Below the pieces are notes generated by a model, which was not told the origin of the DNA, ran no database searches, and saw only the letters and a program-made list of their open reading frames with translations. The translations under genes and the position numbers were made by a program. Below, piece after piece: positions 46,901-56,293 of a DNA stretch of 64,000 bases. Each line of letters begins with the position of its first letter. The first letter of the stretch is position 1. Source of the stretch: Gemmataceae bacterium (GTDB lineage: Bacteria > Planctomycetota > Planctomycetia > Gemmatales > Gemmataceae); contig JAHBXO010000001.1 in the NCBI GenBank assembly GCA_019636445.1, positions 186,001 through 250,000 on the forward strand. The letters run 5' to 3'.

Positions 46901-48190
46901 ATGCTTTCCCGCCGGACCTTCCTCGCCGCGTCCGCGGCCCCGCTCGTGCTCGCCAACCGCGCCGTCGCCGCCAACGATAAGCTGACGCTCGGCTTCATCG
47001 GCGTCGGCATGATGGGCCGCGGCCACCTCGGTGCCTTCCTCGGCCGCAAGGAAGTCGAAGTCGTCGCCATCGCCGACTGCTACAAGGAACGGCTGGACAA
47101 CGCCGTCGGCATGGTCGAGAAGCGTTACGCCGACCGGAAGAAGGACGGCACCTGGAAAGGCGTGAAGGCCCATGCCGACTTTCGCCAACTGCTCGACGAC
47201 AAGTCCATCGACGCCGTCGTGATCGGTACACCGGACCACTGGCACGCGAACATGGCCGTGCTGGCGGCGCGCGCCGGTAAGCACATCTATTGCGAGAAAC
47301 CGCTGACGCACAACATCGCCGAGGGGCGCTGGATCGTGGACGAAGTGAAGAAGGCCAAGGTGACGTTCCAGGTCGGCAGCCAGCAGCGCAGCGAATTCGC
47401 CAATCGCTTCCGCGCCGCGGTCGAAATGATCTGGAACGGCTGGATCGGCCCGGTGAAGACGGTCCGCATCGGCGTCGGCACGCCGAACAAGCCCTGCGAC
47501 CTGCCGACGCAGGAGGTGCCCCCCGGCCTCGACTGGGACATGTGGCAAGGCCCCGCCCCCGAGCGCGGCTACAGCGAAGTGCTCTGCCCGAAGGGGATCC
47601 ACTCGCACTTCCCGAAGTGGCGCGAGTACCGCGAGTACGCCGGCGGCTACGTCGCCGACATGGGTGCGCACCACTTCGACATCGCCCAGTGGGCGCTCAA
47701 GATGGACAACAGCGGACCCGTTTCGATCGAGCCGCCCAGCGACCCGAAAAAGCTCAGCGGCCTGACGTTCACGTACGCCAACGGCGTGAAGATGATCCAT
47801 GGCGAATTCGAAAAAGGCCGGGATGGCAAGGAGATCAGCGCCGACTGCGTCTTCGAAGGGACCGAAGGCACGATCCTCGTCGGCCGCGGCCAACTGGACG
47901 TGCGCTTCAGGAGCGGCTCGAAGGCGGTATTCCCGGACAAGGTCGAACGCGTGCTGCCGTCGGGCGACCACCGGCAGAACTGGCTCGATGCGATCAAGGC
48001 CGGAAAGACGGAGTGCATCTGCACGCCGGAGATCGGCCACCGCACGGCGACGGTCTGCCACCTTGGCAACCTCGGGTATCAACTGCGTCGCAAGCTGAAG
48101 TGGGACCCGGTGAAGGAGGAGTTCGCCAGCGACGACGAGGCGAACAAGCTCCGCAGCCGCGAACCGCGGGCGAAGTGGAAGGTCGCATAA
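46901..48190 (+). CDS. Tat-exported Gfo/Idh/MocA-family oxidoreductase
   Basis: 429 residues from ATG 46901 (MLSRRTFLAASAAPLVLA), a twin-arginine-type signal (SRRTFLAAS). The Rossmann fold follows: KLTLGFIGVGMMGRGHLGAF, AIADCYKERL, VIGTPDHWH and YCEKPLTHN (EKP motif). The C-terminal substrate domain has AGGYVADMGAHHFDIAQWAL. Planctomycetes carry many such exported enzymes, thought to oxidise sugars with a bound NAD(P). The ATG at 46862 would add a 13-residue N-terminal extension that breaks the signal layout, so the later start is preferred. It precedes a GNAT gene by 10 bp. Confidence 0.9.
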   Translation: MLSRRTFLAASAAPLVLANRAVAANDKLTLGFIGVGMMGRGHLGAFLGRKEVEVVAIADCYKERLDNAVGMVEKRYADRKKDGTWKGVKAHADFRQLLDDKSIDAVVIGTPDHWHANMAVLAARAGKHIYCEKPLTHNIAEGRWIVDEVKKAKVTFQVGSQQRSEFANRFRAAVEMIWNGWIGPVKTVRIGVGTPNKPCDLPTQEVPPGLDWDMWQGPAPERGYSEVLCPKGIHSHFPKWREYREYAGGYVADMGAHHFDIAQWALKMDNSGPVSIEPPSDPKKLSGLTFTYANGVKMIHGEFEKGRDGKEISADCVFEGTEGTILVGRGQLDVRFRSGSKAVFPDKVERVLPSGDHRQNWLDAIKAGKTECICTPEIGHRTATVCHLGNLGYQLRRKLKWDPVKEEFASDDEANKLRSREPRAKWKVA

Positions 48191-48200
48191 GGAATCCCCC

Positions 48201-49079
48201 ATGGCGCTCGTCGTCGCGTCCGCCGGTGCCGAGGACCGCACGGCGGCGTGCCGGGCGCTGTTCGCGTCCGGCCTCCACGCCGAGCTGGCGGCCCGACGGT
48301 TCGCCGGCCTGTTCGAGTCCGGGGAACTGGACCCGGACGGGCTGATCGTCGCGACGGACGCCGGAGCGATTCGCGGGGCGATGCTCGCGTACCGGATCGG
48401 CGGTTCGCAGGCGGCCGTGTGGCCGCCGGCAGCCGATGACTCCGCGATTCAGGACGCACTCGTCACCGGGGCGATGGCGTGGATCGGTCGAGAACCGACG
48501 AAAGTCATCCAATCGCTGGTGCGTTCGGCGGAGCGCCCGCGTGCCGCGGCGCTCGAGCGGGCCGGCTTCCGCGCCATCTCGTCGCTGGCGTTCCTCTCGC
48601 GCGAGTGCCGGCGCGAGGACGTGAACTATCGATCGGACCGATTACACCTGCGCCCCATGGCCGCGTACGACGACGCCTTCGTCGCGATGCTGCTGCGCAC
48701 GTACGAGGGCACGCTCGACGTACCCGAACTGAACGGTACGCGGACACCGGAAGAAATCCTCGCCGGATACCATGCCAACGGCCCGTCCGTGCGCTGGTGG
48801 TTGGAATGGGGAGGCGAGACCGTCGGCTTGTTGCTTCTTGGCATGCCATCGGACGATCCCACCGTCGAACTCTCCTACGTGGGTTTGGTGCCCGAAGCCC
48901 GATCGCGCGGCCTGGGCCGCGAGGCGATCGATATTGCGCTGGCCGAGGCGGCACGTTTGGCACGGCAGGCGGTGCAGTTGAATGTCGATGTCCGAAACGA
49001 GCCGGCGCTGCGGATTTACCGCGACCGGTTCTTCCGGACGGACGACTTGCGCGAGCTGTATCTGCGGGTGTCGGAATAA
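48201..49079 (+). CDS. GNAT-family N-acetyltransferase, two-domain
   Basis: 292 residues. The C-terminal half has the GNAT acetyl-CoA motif: VELSYVGLVPEARSRGLGRE (Arg/Gly loop) followed by QLNVDVRNEPALRIYRDRFF. The N-terminal 140 residues are a second, degenerate GNAT-like domain. The product is probably a small-molecule or protein acetyltransferase; the substrate is unknown. It follows the oxidoreductase gene by 10 bp, so the two are likely cotranscribed. Confidence 0.8.
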   Translation: MALVVASAGAEDRTAACRALFASGLHAELAARRFAGLFESGELDPDGLIVATDAGAIRGAMLAYRIGGSQAAVWPPAADDSAIQDALVTGAMAWIGREPTKVIQSLVRSAERPRAAALERAGFRAISSLAFLSRECRREDVNYRSDRLHLRPMAAYDDAFVAMLLRTYEGTLDVPELNGTRTPEEILAGYHANGPSVRWWLEWGGETVGLLLLGMPSDDPTVELSYVGLVPEARSRGLGREAIDIALAEAARLARQAVQLNVDVRNEPALRIYRDRFFRTDDLRELYLRVSE

Positions 49080-49339
49080 TTCCGCGCGGAATTGTTCAAG
49101 TTGCGCTGGACCTTGACGGTTGCACCGGATGCGCCGGTGCGCTCGCGCATTCCGCGCGGAGGGGTTCTCCGGGTTTCTCCTTTTGAAAGAATTGCATCGC
49201 CTACGCCTTTCTCTCAAGTTAGATTAACCCCGTCTCGGTCCATCCCACCGGTTGGATTCGAGGTCCAACCTCCCATCATGACGATGACAGATCGGACGGA
49301 GTCCGCACCGCACCATGATCAGCCGCGTGAGAGTCGAAC

Positions 49340-50800
49340 GTGTCGTTCGTGCGTCCCCCCATTCTCGGCACGGATGACGCGATTGTGCGGATTGTGGCGG
49401 CATTGACGGCGCGGATCGGTTCGTCCCGCTACCAACTTTGGTTCGCAGAGAATTCCCGGTTTCAGATCGAAGCGGGCGAAGTGGTCTTCGTGGCACGCAA
49501 TTCGCAGTTCCGGGATTGGGCGGCGGAGAAATTCGGCCCGACGATCCGGGAATCGGTGGCGGAGGCGATCGGCGAACGGCCGGTACGCTTCGCGGTCGAC
49601 GCGGCCCTGGGGGAACCGGAGGCGGAGCGTCCGCCCGCGACGACCGCCGCGCTCGCGCCGGCGACGCCGCAGTTGAACCTGTTCGGCGAACCGGCGGTGC
49701 CGTTGCCGCCGAAGGCGATCAAGAAGCTCCAGCAGGCCGAGCGCGACGCGATCGCGAAGCAGTCGCGGAAGTGGAAGACCTTCGCGGAGTTCGCGGTCGG
49801 GCCGTCGAACCGCGTGGCGTGGGCCGCGGCGCTCGCCGCGGCCGAGGAGCCGGGCCTGGGGCCGAATCCGCTCGTGCTGCATGGCCCCGTCGGCACGGGC
49901 AAGACGCACCTGCTCGAAGCCATCCACGCCGTCTGGCGCAAGCAGACGCTGAGCACGCGGCCGGTGTTCGTCACCGCCGAGGAGTTCACCCACCGCTTCG
50001 TGCAGGGAACGCGCTTCAATAAGATGGGACCGTTCCGCCGGCACTTCCGCGAGTGCTCCGCTCTGCTGTTCGACGACCTGCACTTCCTCGCGAACAAGCG
50101 CGGCTCGATGGAGGAGTTCCTCTACACGCTCGACGCGCTCGTGACCGACGGCCGGCAGGTCGTGGTGACATCCGACTGTCACCCCCGCATGGCCGAGGAG
50201 TTCCTCCCCGAACTCGTGGACCGGCTGCTCGCGGGCGGCGCGTGGGGGCTGCTCCCGCCGGACGACGAAACCCGGCTGGACATTCTGCGCCGCAAAGCGA
50301 CCGGCGCGCAGCCGCCGATCGGCGACGACGTGCTGAAGTATCTGGCGCGGAACCTGAAGGGGAACGTGCGCGAGCTGGAGGGGGCGGTCCACGGCGTGCG
50401 GCACTTCGCGAAGGTGCATGGACAGGCCGTGACGGTCGCTGCTGCCCGCGAGGCACTCGGCGACCTGCTCCGCCACACCGTGCGTGCCATCGCCGTCGCC
50501 GACGTGGACGCCGCCGTCTGCGCCGTGCTCCGCCTCTCGTCCGGCCAGCTGCAATCCAAGTCCCGCTCGTGGCAGGTCAGCCACCCGCGCATGCTCGCGA
50601 TCTTCCTCGCCCGCAAGCACACCGCCGCTACCTACGGCGAGATCGCCAAATACTTCGGCGTCCGCCAGCACAGCACCGCCGTCGCCGCCGAAAAACGCGT
50701 CCGCGCCTGGCTCGCCGCCAACGAACCCCTCGCCATCGGCGACCGCCGCTGGCCCGCCCGCGACCTCCTCGACCGGATCGAACGCGAACTCCAGAAGTGA
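49340..50800 (+). CDS. dnaA: Chromosomal replication initiator DnaA
   Basis: 486 residues. Domain I about 10-85 (YQLWFAENSRFQIEAGEVVF), a short linker, domain III AAA+ with HGPVGTGKTHLLEA (Walker A), LLFDDLHFLANK (Walker B) and sensor KATGAQPP region, and domain IV with the DnaA signature SHPRMLAIFLARKHTAATYG and EIAKYFGVRQHSTAVAAEKR. In the signature the usual R-D-H-(S/T)-T reads R-Q-H-S-T, so the Asp is Gln. Neighbours are an acetyltransferase and an esterase, not dnaN/recF. No clear DnaA-box cluster (TTATNCACA) was found in 49080-49339, so the origin may lie elsewhere or use other boxes. Confidence 0.93.
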   Translation: MSFVRPPILGTDDAIVRIVAALTARIGSSRYQLWFAENSRFQIEAGEVVFVARNSQFRDWAAEKFGPTIRESVAEAIGERPVRFAVDAALGEPEAERPPATTAALAPATPQLNLFGEPAVPLPPKAIKKLQQAERDAIAKQSRKWKTFAEFAVGPSNRVAWAAALAAAEEPGLGPNPLVLHGPVGTGKTHLLEAIHAVWRKQTLSTRPVFVTAEEFTHRFVQGTRFNKMGPFRRHFRECSALLFDDLHFLANKRGSMEEFLYTLDALVTDGRQVVVTSDCHPRMAEEFLPELVDRLLAGGAWGLLPPDDETRLDILRRKATGAQPPIGDDVLKYLARNLKGNVRELEGAVHGVRHFAKVHGQAVTVAAAREALGDLLRHTVRAIAVADVDAAVCAVLRLSSGQLQSKSRSWQVSHPRMLAIFLARKHTAATYGEIAKYFGVRQHSTAVAAEKRVRAWLAANEPLAIGDRRWPARDLLDRIERELQK

Positions 50801-50868
50801 TTCCCCGGTCACCCGTCGCGCGATAGACTCTTCCGCAACTCCTTCGTTGCCCTTTCCCGGATGCCGCC

Positions 50869-51804
50869 ATGTTGTTCCGCACCCTCTTCGCCGTCGCGGC
50901 TACCGCCGCGATCGTCGCCCCGCTCCCGGCGCAGGCGCCGGCCTTCACCCGCCAGGAAGACGTCATCTACGCCCGCAAGTTCGGCACGGCGCTGACCATG
51001 GACATCTTCACGCCCAAGGAAAAGAAAAACGGCGCCGCCGTCATCTTCGCCGTCAGCGGCGGCTGGTTCTCCTCCAAGGCGTCCATCAATCTCGGCTTCT
51101 TCAACGAGATGCTCAAACGCGGTTATGTGGTCTTCGCCGTCGTCCACGGCAGCCAGCCGAAGTTCACCATCCCCGAAGTCCTCGAGGACATGCACAACGC
51201 CACGCGCTTCATCCGCCTGAACGCCGCCAAGCACGGCGTCGACCCCGACCGCATCGCCATCATGGGCGGCTCCGCCGGCGGGCACCTCTCGCTCATGCAG
51301 GGCTGCGCGTTCAAGCCCGGCGACCCGAAGGCGAAGAACCCGCTCGAAACCGTGTCGTCGAAAGCCAACGCCGTCGGCTGTTTCTTCCCGCCCACCGACT
51401 TCCTGAACTACGGCAAGGAAGGGCTGGTCCAGCTCGGCGACGGCACGCTCAAGGGCTTCTGGGCGCCGTTCGATTTCCATGAGCCGAACAAGGAGAAGGG
51501 GGGCTTCAAGCCGATCTCGGATCCGGAGCGCCGTCTCGCGATCGGCAAGCAGATCTCGCCGGTCTACCACGCCTCGAAGGACTCGGCCCCCGCGCTCATC
51601 ATCCACGGCGACGCCGACAAGCTCGTGCCGATCCAGCAGGCGGAACTCATGATCGCGAAGCTGAAGGAGCACGGCGTGCCGTGTGAACTGGTGACGAAGA
51701 AGGGCGGCGACCACGGCTGGATCGGCATGGACAAGGACATCCTGACCATCGCGGACTGGTTCGACAAACACCTTCCGGCGAAGACGGCCAAGGCCGACAA
51801 GTGA
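50869..51804 (+). CDS. Secreted alpha/beta-hydrolase (esterase/peptidase-like)
   Basis: 311 residues. Signal peptide FRTLFAVAATAAIVAPLPAQA. The alpha/beta hydrolase fold has IFAVSGGWFSSKASINLGFF as oxyanion region and RIAIMGGSAGGHLSLMQGC with nucleophile Ser in GGSAGG. ALIIHGDADKLVPIQQAE carries the catalytic Asp, and GGDHGWIGM the His. This triad set matches exported esterases of the Aes/acetyl-xylan type. The following ADP-ribosylglycohydrolase gene is convergent. Confidence 0.85.
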   Translation: MLFRTLFAVAATAAIVAPLPAQAPAFTRQEDVIYARKFGTALTMDIFTPKEKKNGAAVIFAVSGGWFSSKASINLGFFNEMLKRGYVVFAVVHGSQPKFTIPEVLEDMHNATRFIRLNAAKHGVDPDRIAIMGGSAGGHLSLMQGCAFKPGDPKAKNPLETVSSKANAVGCFFPPTDFLNYGKEGLVQLGDGTLKGFWAPFDFHEPNKEKGGFKPISDPERRLAIGKQISPVYHASKDSAPALIIHGDADKLVPIQQAELMIAKLKEHGVPCELVTKKGGDHGWIGMDKDILTIADWFDKHLPAKTAKADK

Positions 51805-51944
51805 TCGACTCACGGATCCCCGCCGCCCGCGGCGACGGCGGAGTTCCTCCGCCGACACTGCGCCACCCTTCCACGGACCCACTCCCGATTTTCGGAACCA
51901 TACTGGCCCGATAACGACTTACGTCGATTGGAACCGTAAGGGCC

Positions 51945-52841
51945 TCACGACAGCGAGCGGGCGTGCAGCCGCTCCGCGAGGTCGGCGATTTCGGCCCTGC
52001 GGGTGAGCTTCGCGCGCCATTCCGACGGGATGCCCACCTCGCCGTAGTAGGCCCCGGCGAGCTGGCCGTAGATCGCGCCGGTCGTGTCGGCGTCGTTCCC
52101 GAGGTTCACCGCCAACAACGCCCCGTCGCGGAAGGTGGTCGACTTGTGGAACGCCCAGAGCGCCGCCTCCAGCGACTGCACGACGTACCCGGAACCGACG
52201 ATCGCGGGCGGTTCCTTCTCGCGGTAGGATCCGGCCGCCACCGCGGCGACCTTCGGTTTCAAGTTCTCCACCGCCCGCGCGAGGATCGCGTCCTTCGGTT
52301 CCCCGTTGAGCGCCGCCACGATGAGCGCGGTGTAGAAGCGGCAGGCGTCGACGCACTCGTCGGCCGCGTGGGTGGTCTTCGAGGACAAGGCGGCGAAATG
52401 AATGGCGTGGTCCGGCGAGTGGGACCAGCGGATCGGCACCGGGGCCAGGCGCATCAGGCTGCCATTTCCCGCGCTGTTCGGGTCGGTTGACCCGGCATAG
52501 TCGCATCGTTCGATTTCGAATCGCACGAGCGCCGCGCGCGTCGCGTTGCCGATGTCGAAGCAGCGGCCGGTGCTGCTCCAGTGCCCGTGGCGGTACCAGC
52601 GGCAATAGGTTTCGAGCTGATGGACCGGATCGAATTCGCGTTCGAGCAGGCTCTCGGCGAGGCAGAGCGCCATCGAGGTGTCGTCGGTCCACTGGCCGGG
52701 GTCGAGGTCGAAGGGACCGCCGCCGATCATGTCGTCGATCGGGGTGAAGGTGCCGGGCCGGCGGAATTCGAGCGTCGTGCCGAGGGCGTCGCCGGCGGCG
52801 AGGCCGAGCAGGCAACCCCGGGCGCGGCCGGCGGTGGTCAT
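51945..52841 (-). CDS. ADP-ribosylglycohydrolase (DraG-like)
   Basis: 298 residues, start ATG 52839-52841 (MTTAGRARGCLLG), overlapping the stop of the upstream HEAT gene as ATGA. Motifs: GCLLGLAAGDALGTTLEF, GQWTDDTSMALCLAESLL (metal-binding Asp pair), GNGSLMRLAPVP and LGNDADTTGAIYGQLAGAYYG (DADTTG). These coordinate two Mg ions and remove ADP-ribose from proteins or small molecules. Cytosolic, while its coupled partner appears exported. Which modification it reverses is unknown; no ART gene was seen in the window. Confidence 0.9.
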   Translation of the reverse strand: MTTAGRARGCLLGLAAGDALGTTLEFRRPGTFTPIDDMIGGGPFDLDPGQWTDDTSMALCLAESLLEREFDPVHQLETYCRWYRHGHWSSTGRCFDIGNATRAALVRFEIERCDYAGSTDPNSAGNGSLMRLAPVPIRWSHSPDHAIHFAALSSKTTHAADECVDACRFYTALIVAALNGEPKDAILARAVENLKPKVAAVAAGSYREKEPPAIVGSGYVVQSLEAALWAFHKSTTFRDGALLAVNLGNDADTTGAIYGQLAGAYYGEVGIPSEWRAKLTRRAEIADLAERLHARSLS

Positions 52842-54070
52842 TTGCCGGGGCCTTTGGAATCCTTGACGGGCTTCTGCTTCGCTTCCCACGCGCGGAACTT
52901 TTCGAACGCCGCCGCGCGGGCCTTCTCGTTCGGGAAGGCGTAGTACATGTAGTTGAACTTCGCCGCCTCGGAGATGTTCAACCCCGTGGTCCGGTTCCGC
53001 TGCTCGATGCCGTAGTCGTCGATCTTCTGGTCCGTGACCAGCAGCGACATCGTCAGTGCGATATCACGGATCTGGATGGCGTGCTGGGTGCGCTCGCCGT
53101 TGAAGAACCACGTCACGTTGTGCGTGGTCTTGTCGTCCATCCCCTTGGCGAGGATCGGCAGCGCGTCCTTGCCCATCGTGCGCGCGGAGGTCGTGAGCGC
53201 GTACATCTTGTAGAGCGTCGGCGACTGCGCGTTCTCCAGCACCTTCTCGGCATACTTGCCCACGGGGATTTCCTTGATGTTCAGGCTCCCCGCCAGCTGC
53301 ATCGCCTGGTACACGTCGAGATATTGCGTGCGGGAATCCATCCAGTGCGTGAGCAGTCGGCGAGCCGGCTCGCCCGCGTCGCCCGTGAGCGCCTCGCGAA
53401 CCGGGGACTGGTTCAGCAGGTTCTGGATGACGTACTGGTAGCTGCGGTTCGTGACGGTGACGCGCGATTCGACGAACAGGAGTGCGAAGACATCGGCCGG
53501 CCGCGGCGGCGTTCGAACGCCGTTCACGGCGCGATAAATCGAGTTGTAGAGGACCATTCGGCGGGCGAGGACGGCTTTCTCCAGGTCCGCCTTGGATTCG
53601 TCCAGGCTCAAGACCAGTTCCCGATTCACCTTCGAGCGGAGGATATCGGCGAACAGTTCGCGCGCGCCGGTCGAATCGCCCGTCACCTTCGAGAACTCCG
53701 GCCAGAAGCGCAGCTTGTGTTCATACTTGCGATCGGTATCGGCGAGGAAGCATTCGAGGCGCGCCTTGAGGTCCGCCTCCTCGATGGCGGGCATCAGCGT
53801 TTCGCAGCGGTTGCGGACTTCGGGGTCGGCGGTCGATTGCAGCGTTTCATCGAGGGCGGGCAGGGCGGCACGGCCGAGCTTCCGCAGCTCGCGGGTCGCG
53901 TCGTCGCGCACGCGGAAGACCGGATCGCCGAGCTTGCCGACGAGTTCCTTGGCGCGCTCCGCCTGCTCGGCCGTGGGGGCGAGCCGGGCGGGGTTCGGAT
54001 CGGTTTCGGCGCGTGCGGTCAGCGGGAACGCGCTGAGAAGGAATGCAAGAACGGCCGCGCGGCGGTTCAT
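52838..54070 (-). CDS. Secreted HEAT-repeat-like protein
   Basis: 410 residues. Signal peptide (RRAAVLAFLLSAFPLTARA) from ATG 54068-54070. A HEAT-like first region AKELVGKLGDPVFRVRDDAT and ELRKLGRAALPALDETLQST is followed by a large helical domain of unknown type. No catalytic motif is seen. The upstream minus-strand frame runs into antisense of the secreted protein at 54218 and is discarded. The stop overlaps the ADP-ribosylglycohydrolase start as ATGA. Similar HEAT-N-terminal proteins are common in planctomycetes. Confidence 0.75.
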   Translation of the reverse strand: MNRRAAVLAFLLSAFPLTARAETDPNPARLAPTAEQAERAKELVGKLGDPVFRVRDDATRELRKLGRAALPALDETLQSTADPEVRNRCETLMPAIEEADLKARLECFLADTDRKYEHKLRFWPEFSKVTGDSTGARELFADILRSKVNRELVLSLDESKADLEKAVLARRMVLYNSIYRAVNGVRTPPRPADVFALLFVESRVTVTNRSYQYVIQNLLNQSPVREALTGDAGEPARRLLTHWMDSRTQYLDVYQAMQLAGSLNIKEIPVGKYAEKVLENAQSPTLYKMYALTTSARTMGKDALPILAKGMDDKTTHNVTWFFNGERTQHAIQIRDIALTMSLLVTDQKIDDYGIEQRNRTTGLNISEAAKFNYMYYAFPNEKARAAAFEKFRAWEAKQKPVKDSKGPGK

Positions 54071-54217
54071 GGCGGCGGCTCCGGGAGGGTGATCGCGGGG
54101 GTTGTTCCGGCATTCTACAGAATGACAGCGCGCCGCGGCCACCGCAAGTCGAAACCGGTGCTTGGCACCACACTGCGTCGCGCGGTAGACTGGCGCGATC
54201 CCCTCCGGAGTTCGCCC

Positions 54218-55165
54218 ATGCCCGCCCTGCGCGTCTTCGTCGTGTTGCTGGTGTTCGCCGCCGCCGCGCATGCCCAGAACTTCAAGCCCGGCGACGCCGT
54301 CGAGTACAAGGTCGGCGGTTCCACCCCGCCCCAGTGGGAACGCGGCACCATCGTGAAGGCGTATGAAGGCGGCAAGCAATACCTCGTGCGCGAGAAGCCG
54401 AGTCGATTCTTCCCGGAGGGGTTTGAGAAGACGTACGCGGCCGAGAACTTGCGTGCGCCGAAGGACGAGAAGGCATCCACGGACACGCCGGCCGCGCCGA
54501 AGCCGGGCACGACCGCCGCACCACCGAAGGCCAGCACCGCGGCCGGCGGACCGCTGACGAAGGCCGAAGTCGTTGCCTACGCCAAGTCGCTCTTCGGTTC
54601 CGGCGATCCGTTCGCCGACAGCGAGAAACGCGACAAGAACCTGAACGCCATCCGCGATTACATCAAAACCCGCGGCGTCGCGTTCGTCGCCGACGACACC
54701 TTCAATTACAAAGACCTGCCCAACGGCATGAATTCCGTCCACATCGGAGCGGCCATCCAATCCAACTACGGCCCGCATCCCAAGCTTGAGAACTATTACG
54801 GCACCTACCTCTTGCGCACGACGAATCGCGGCAGCAAGACGAGCACGAAGGACGGCAGCCGAGTCGTTGTCACCACGACGGACGCGCAGTTCGAGTCCGG
54901 GGCGCTCGTGATCGCGAAGGGTGGCACCTTCACGTGGAAGCTCGGTCGCACCGATCCGGAGTCGAAGTGGATCACCGGAAAATGGCGCGAGGCGACGGCG
55001 GACGAGATGCAGCCGTGGGAGGGCGGGCCGATGATCGTGCTGGAGAAGGCGCGGCAGGGGGAGGACTACACGGTGCGGATGTGCCGCGTGCCGGGGTACG
55101 AGAAGTGGATCGACGTGGGGATGGGGAAGGGCCGCATCGCGGCGAGCTACGGCCGCCCGGAGTGA
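54218..55165 (+). CDS. Secreted hypothetical protein
   Basis: 315 residues, start ATG 54218 (MPALRVFVVLLVFAAAAHA), an obvious signal peptide. A beta-rich first domain NFKPGDAVEYKVGGSTPPQW and ERGTIVKAYEGGKQYLVREK resembles an SH3/Tudor-like binding module. A disordered Pro/Ala/Lys linker and a C-terminal domain follow (IRDYIKTRGVAFVADDTFNY, WITGKWREAT). No enzymatic motif. Its last 19 bp overlap the 3' end of the acyltransferase gene on the other strand. Confidence 0.7.
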   Translation: MPALRVFVVLLVFAAAAHAQNFKPGDAVEYKVGGSTPPQWERGTIVKAYEGGKQYLVREKPSRFFPEGFEKTYAAENLRAPKDEKASTDTPAAPKPGTTAAPPKASTAAGGPLTKAEVVAYAKSLFGSGDPFADSEKRDKNLNAIRDYIKTRGVAFVADDTFNYKDLPNGMNSVHIGAAIQSNYGPHPKLENYYGTYLLRTTNRGSKTSTKDGSRVVVTTTDAQFESGALVIAKGGTFTWKLGRTDPESKWITGKWREATADEMQPWEGGPMIVLEKARQGEDYTVRMCRVPGYEKWIDVGMGKGRIAASYGRPE

Positions 55166-56274
55166 GCCGGGAACCAGCGGTCGCGCAGCCACAGGAATGG
55201 GCGTTCGATGGCATAGCTGAGCGCGATGCCGACCCCGAGACTCATTAGGAAGTAGGCGACGATACGGCCTTCGAGCGGCATGGGTCCGGTCAGTTCCATG
55301 AGCCAGCGGATCCCCCACGCGGCGACGGCCATGTGCCAGAGGTAGATCGCGTAGGAGTGCCGGCCGATGAAGGCGATCGCGCGTACGGCTCGGTTGTCCG
55401 GCACGCCGGCGGTCAGCGTGCCGGCGAGCAGCATCGCCGCGCCGAACGAAATCACCGAGAACCCGGCCGTGTACATCATCGCGTGCGTGTCGAGCTTGAA
55501 GACGAACGCGGGCAGGAGCAGCAGGATGCCGCCGGCGGCGAGCGCGCCCGCGCGGCCGTCGACGGCGCGGTCCCATCGGTCGCGGTGGAAGTGGTAGGCG
55601 TAGGCGAGCACGGCACCGAGCAGGAGCGATTCGATCCGCAGGTGCGTCGGCAGCATGAAGGTCATGTGGAGGTAATGGCGGGGGCTGGGCAGTTGCCACG
55701 CGAGGATACCGCGGCCGACGAGCGCGCCGAGCAGTGCGAGGACGTAGATCGCGAGGATCGGCCGGAACGGGTCGGCGGCCGTCGGCCGCGCCGCCCGCAT
55801 GATCACCAGCGCGAGCGGCAACAACAGGTAGAAGTGCTCTTCCACGGCCAACGACCAGGTATGGTCCCACACCGCCGGCCAGTAATTCTGGATGAAGAGG
55901 GCCTCGCGCACGAACGGACCGATCGGGAACGGCCCCGGCCGGGTCAACGCCAGGACGATCGCGGTGAACGCGAGCATCAGGTAGTAGCCGGGATAGATCT
56001 TGAAGGCGCGGCGGATGAGAAAGCGACCGACGGCGAGTCGGCCGGTCACGCGGTAATCGCGGAAGAGCAGCCCGGCGACGAGGAATCCACTGAGCACGAA
56101 GAAGAGATCGACGCCGATCCAGCCGGCTTTGTACCACGGTTCCAGTACGGTGCGCCAACCGGGAGAGAGCCGGGCCATCTCCCAGTTGGCGAGGTAAAGC
56201 GAGTGGCGGCCAAGCACCAGCGCAATCGCGACGAAGCGAAGCACGTCGAGCGAGGCGAGTCGCACGGGCGGCAT
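55147..56274 (-). CDS. Acyltransferase family 3 membrane protein (OafA-like)
   Basis: 375 residues with about ten membrane helices. Family 3 signatures: LDVLRFVAIALVLGRHSLYL (R and H of the RxxxH-type active site), GWIGVDLFFVLSGFLVAG, FLIRRAFKIYPGYYLMLAF and a C-terminal SYAIYLWHM. Such proteins acylate exported sugars or lipids in the inner membrane. It lies 19 bp downstream of the five membrane-anchored proteins on the same strand, so it may be part of the same transcript; whether it belongs to the same function is inference. Confidence 0.88.
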   Translation of the reverse strand: MPPVRLASLDVLRFVAIALVLGRHSLYLANWEMARLSPGWRTVLEPWYKAGWIGVDLFFVLSGFLVAGLLFRDYRVTGRLAVGRFLIRRAFKIYPGYYLMLAFTAIVLALTRPGPFPIGPFVREALFIQNYWPAVWDHTWSLAVEEHFYLLLPLALVIMRAARPTAADPFRPILAIYVLALLGALVGRGILAWQLPSPRHYLHMTFMLPTHLRIESLLLGAVLAYAYHFHRDRWDRAVDGRAGALAAGGILLLLPAFVFKLDTHAMMYTAGFSVISFGAAMLLAGTLTAGVPDNRAVRAIAFIGRHSYAIYLWHMAVAAWGIRWLMELTGPMPLEGRIVAYFLMSLGVGIALSYAIERPFLWLRDRWFPAHSGRP

Positions 56275-56293
56275 GGGGACCGGGGGAACGGGG

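Noticed and set aside
49080..49339. Replication origin upstream of dnaA
   Set aside because: No TTATNCACA-like cluster and no AT-rich unwinding stretch could be seen; only the location suggested it.
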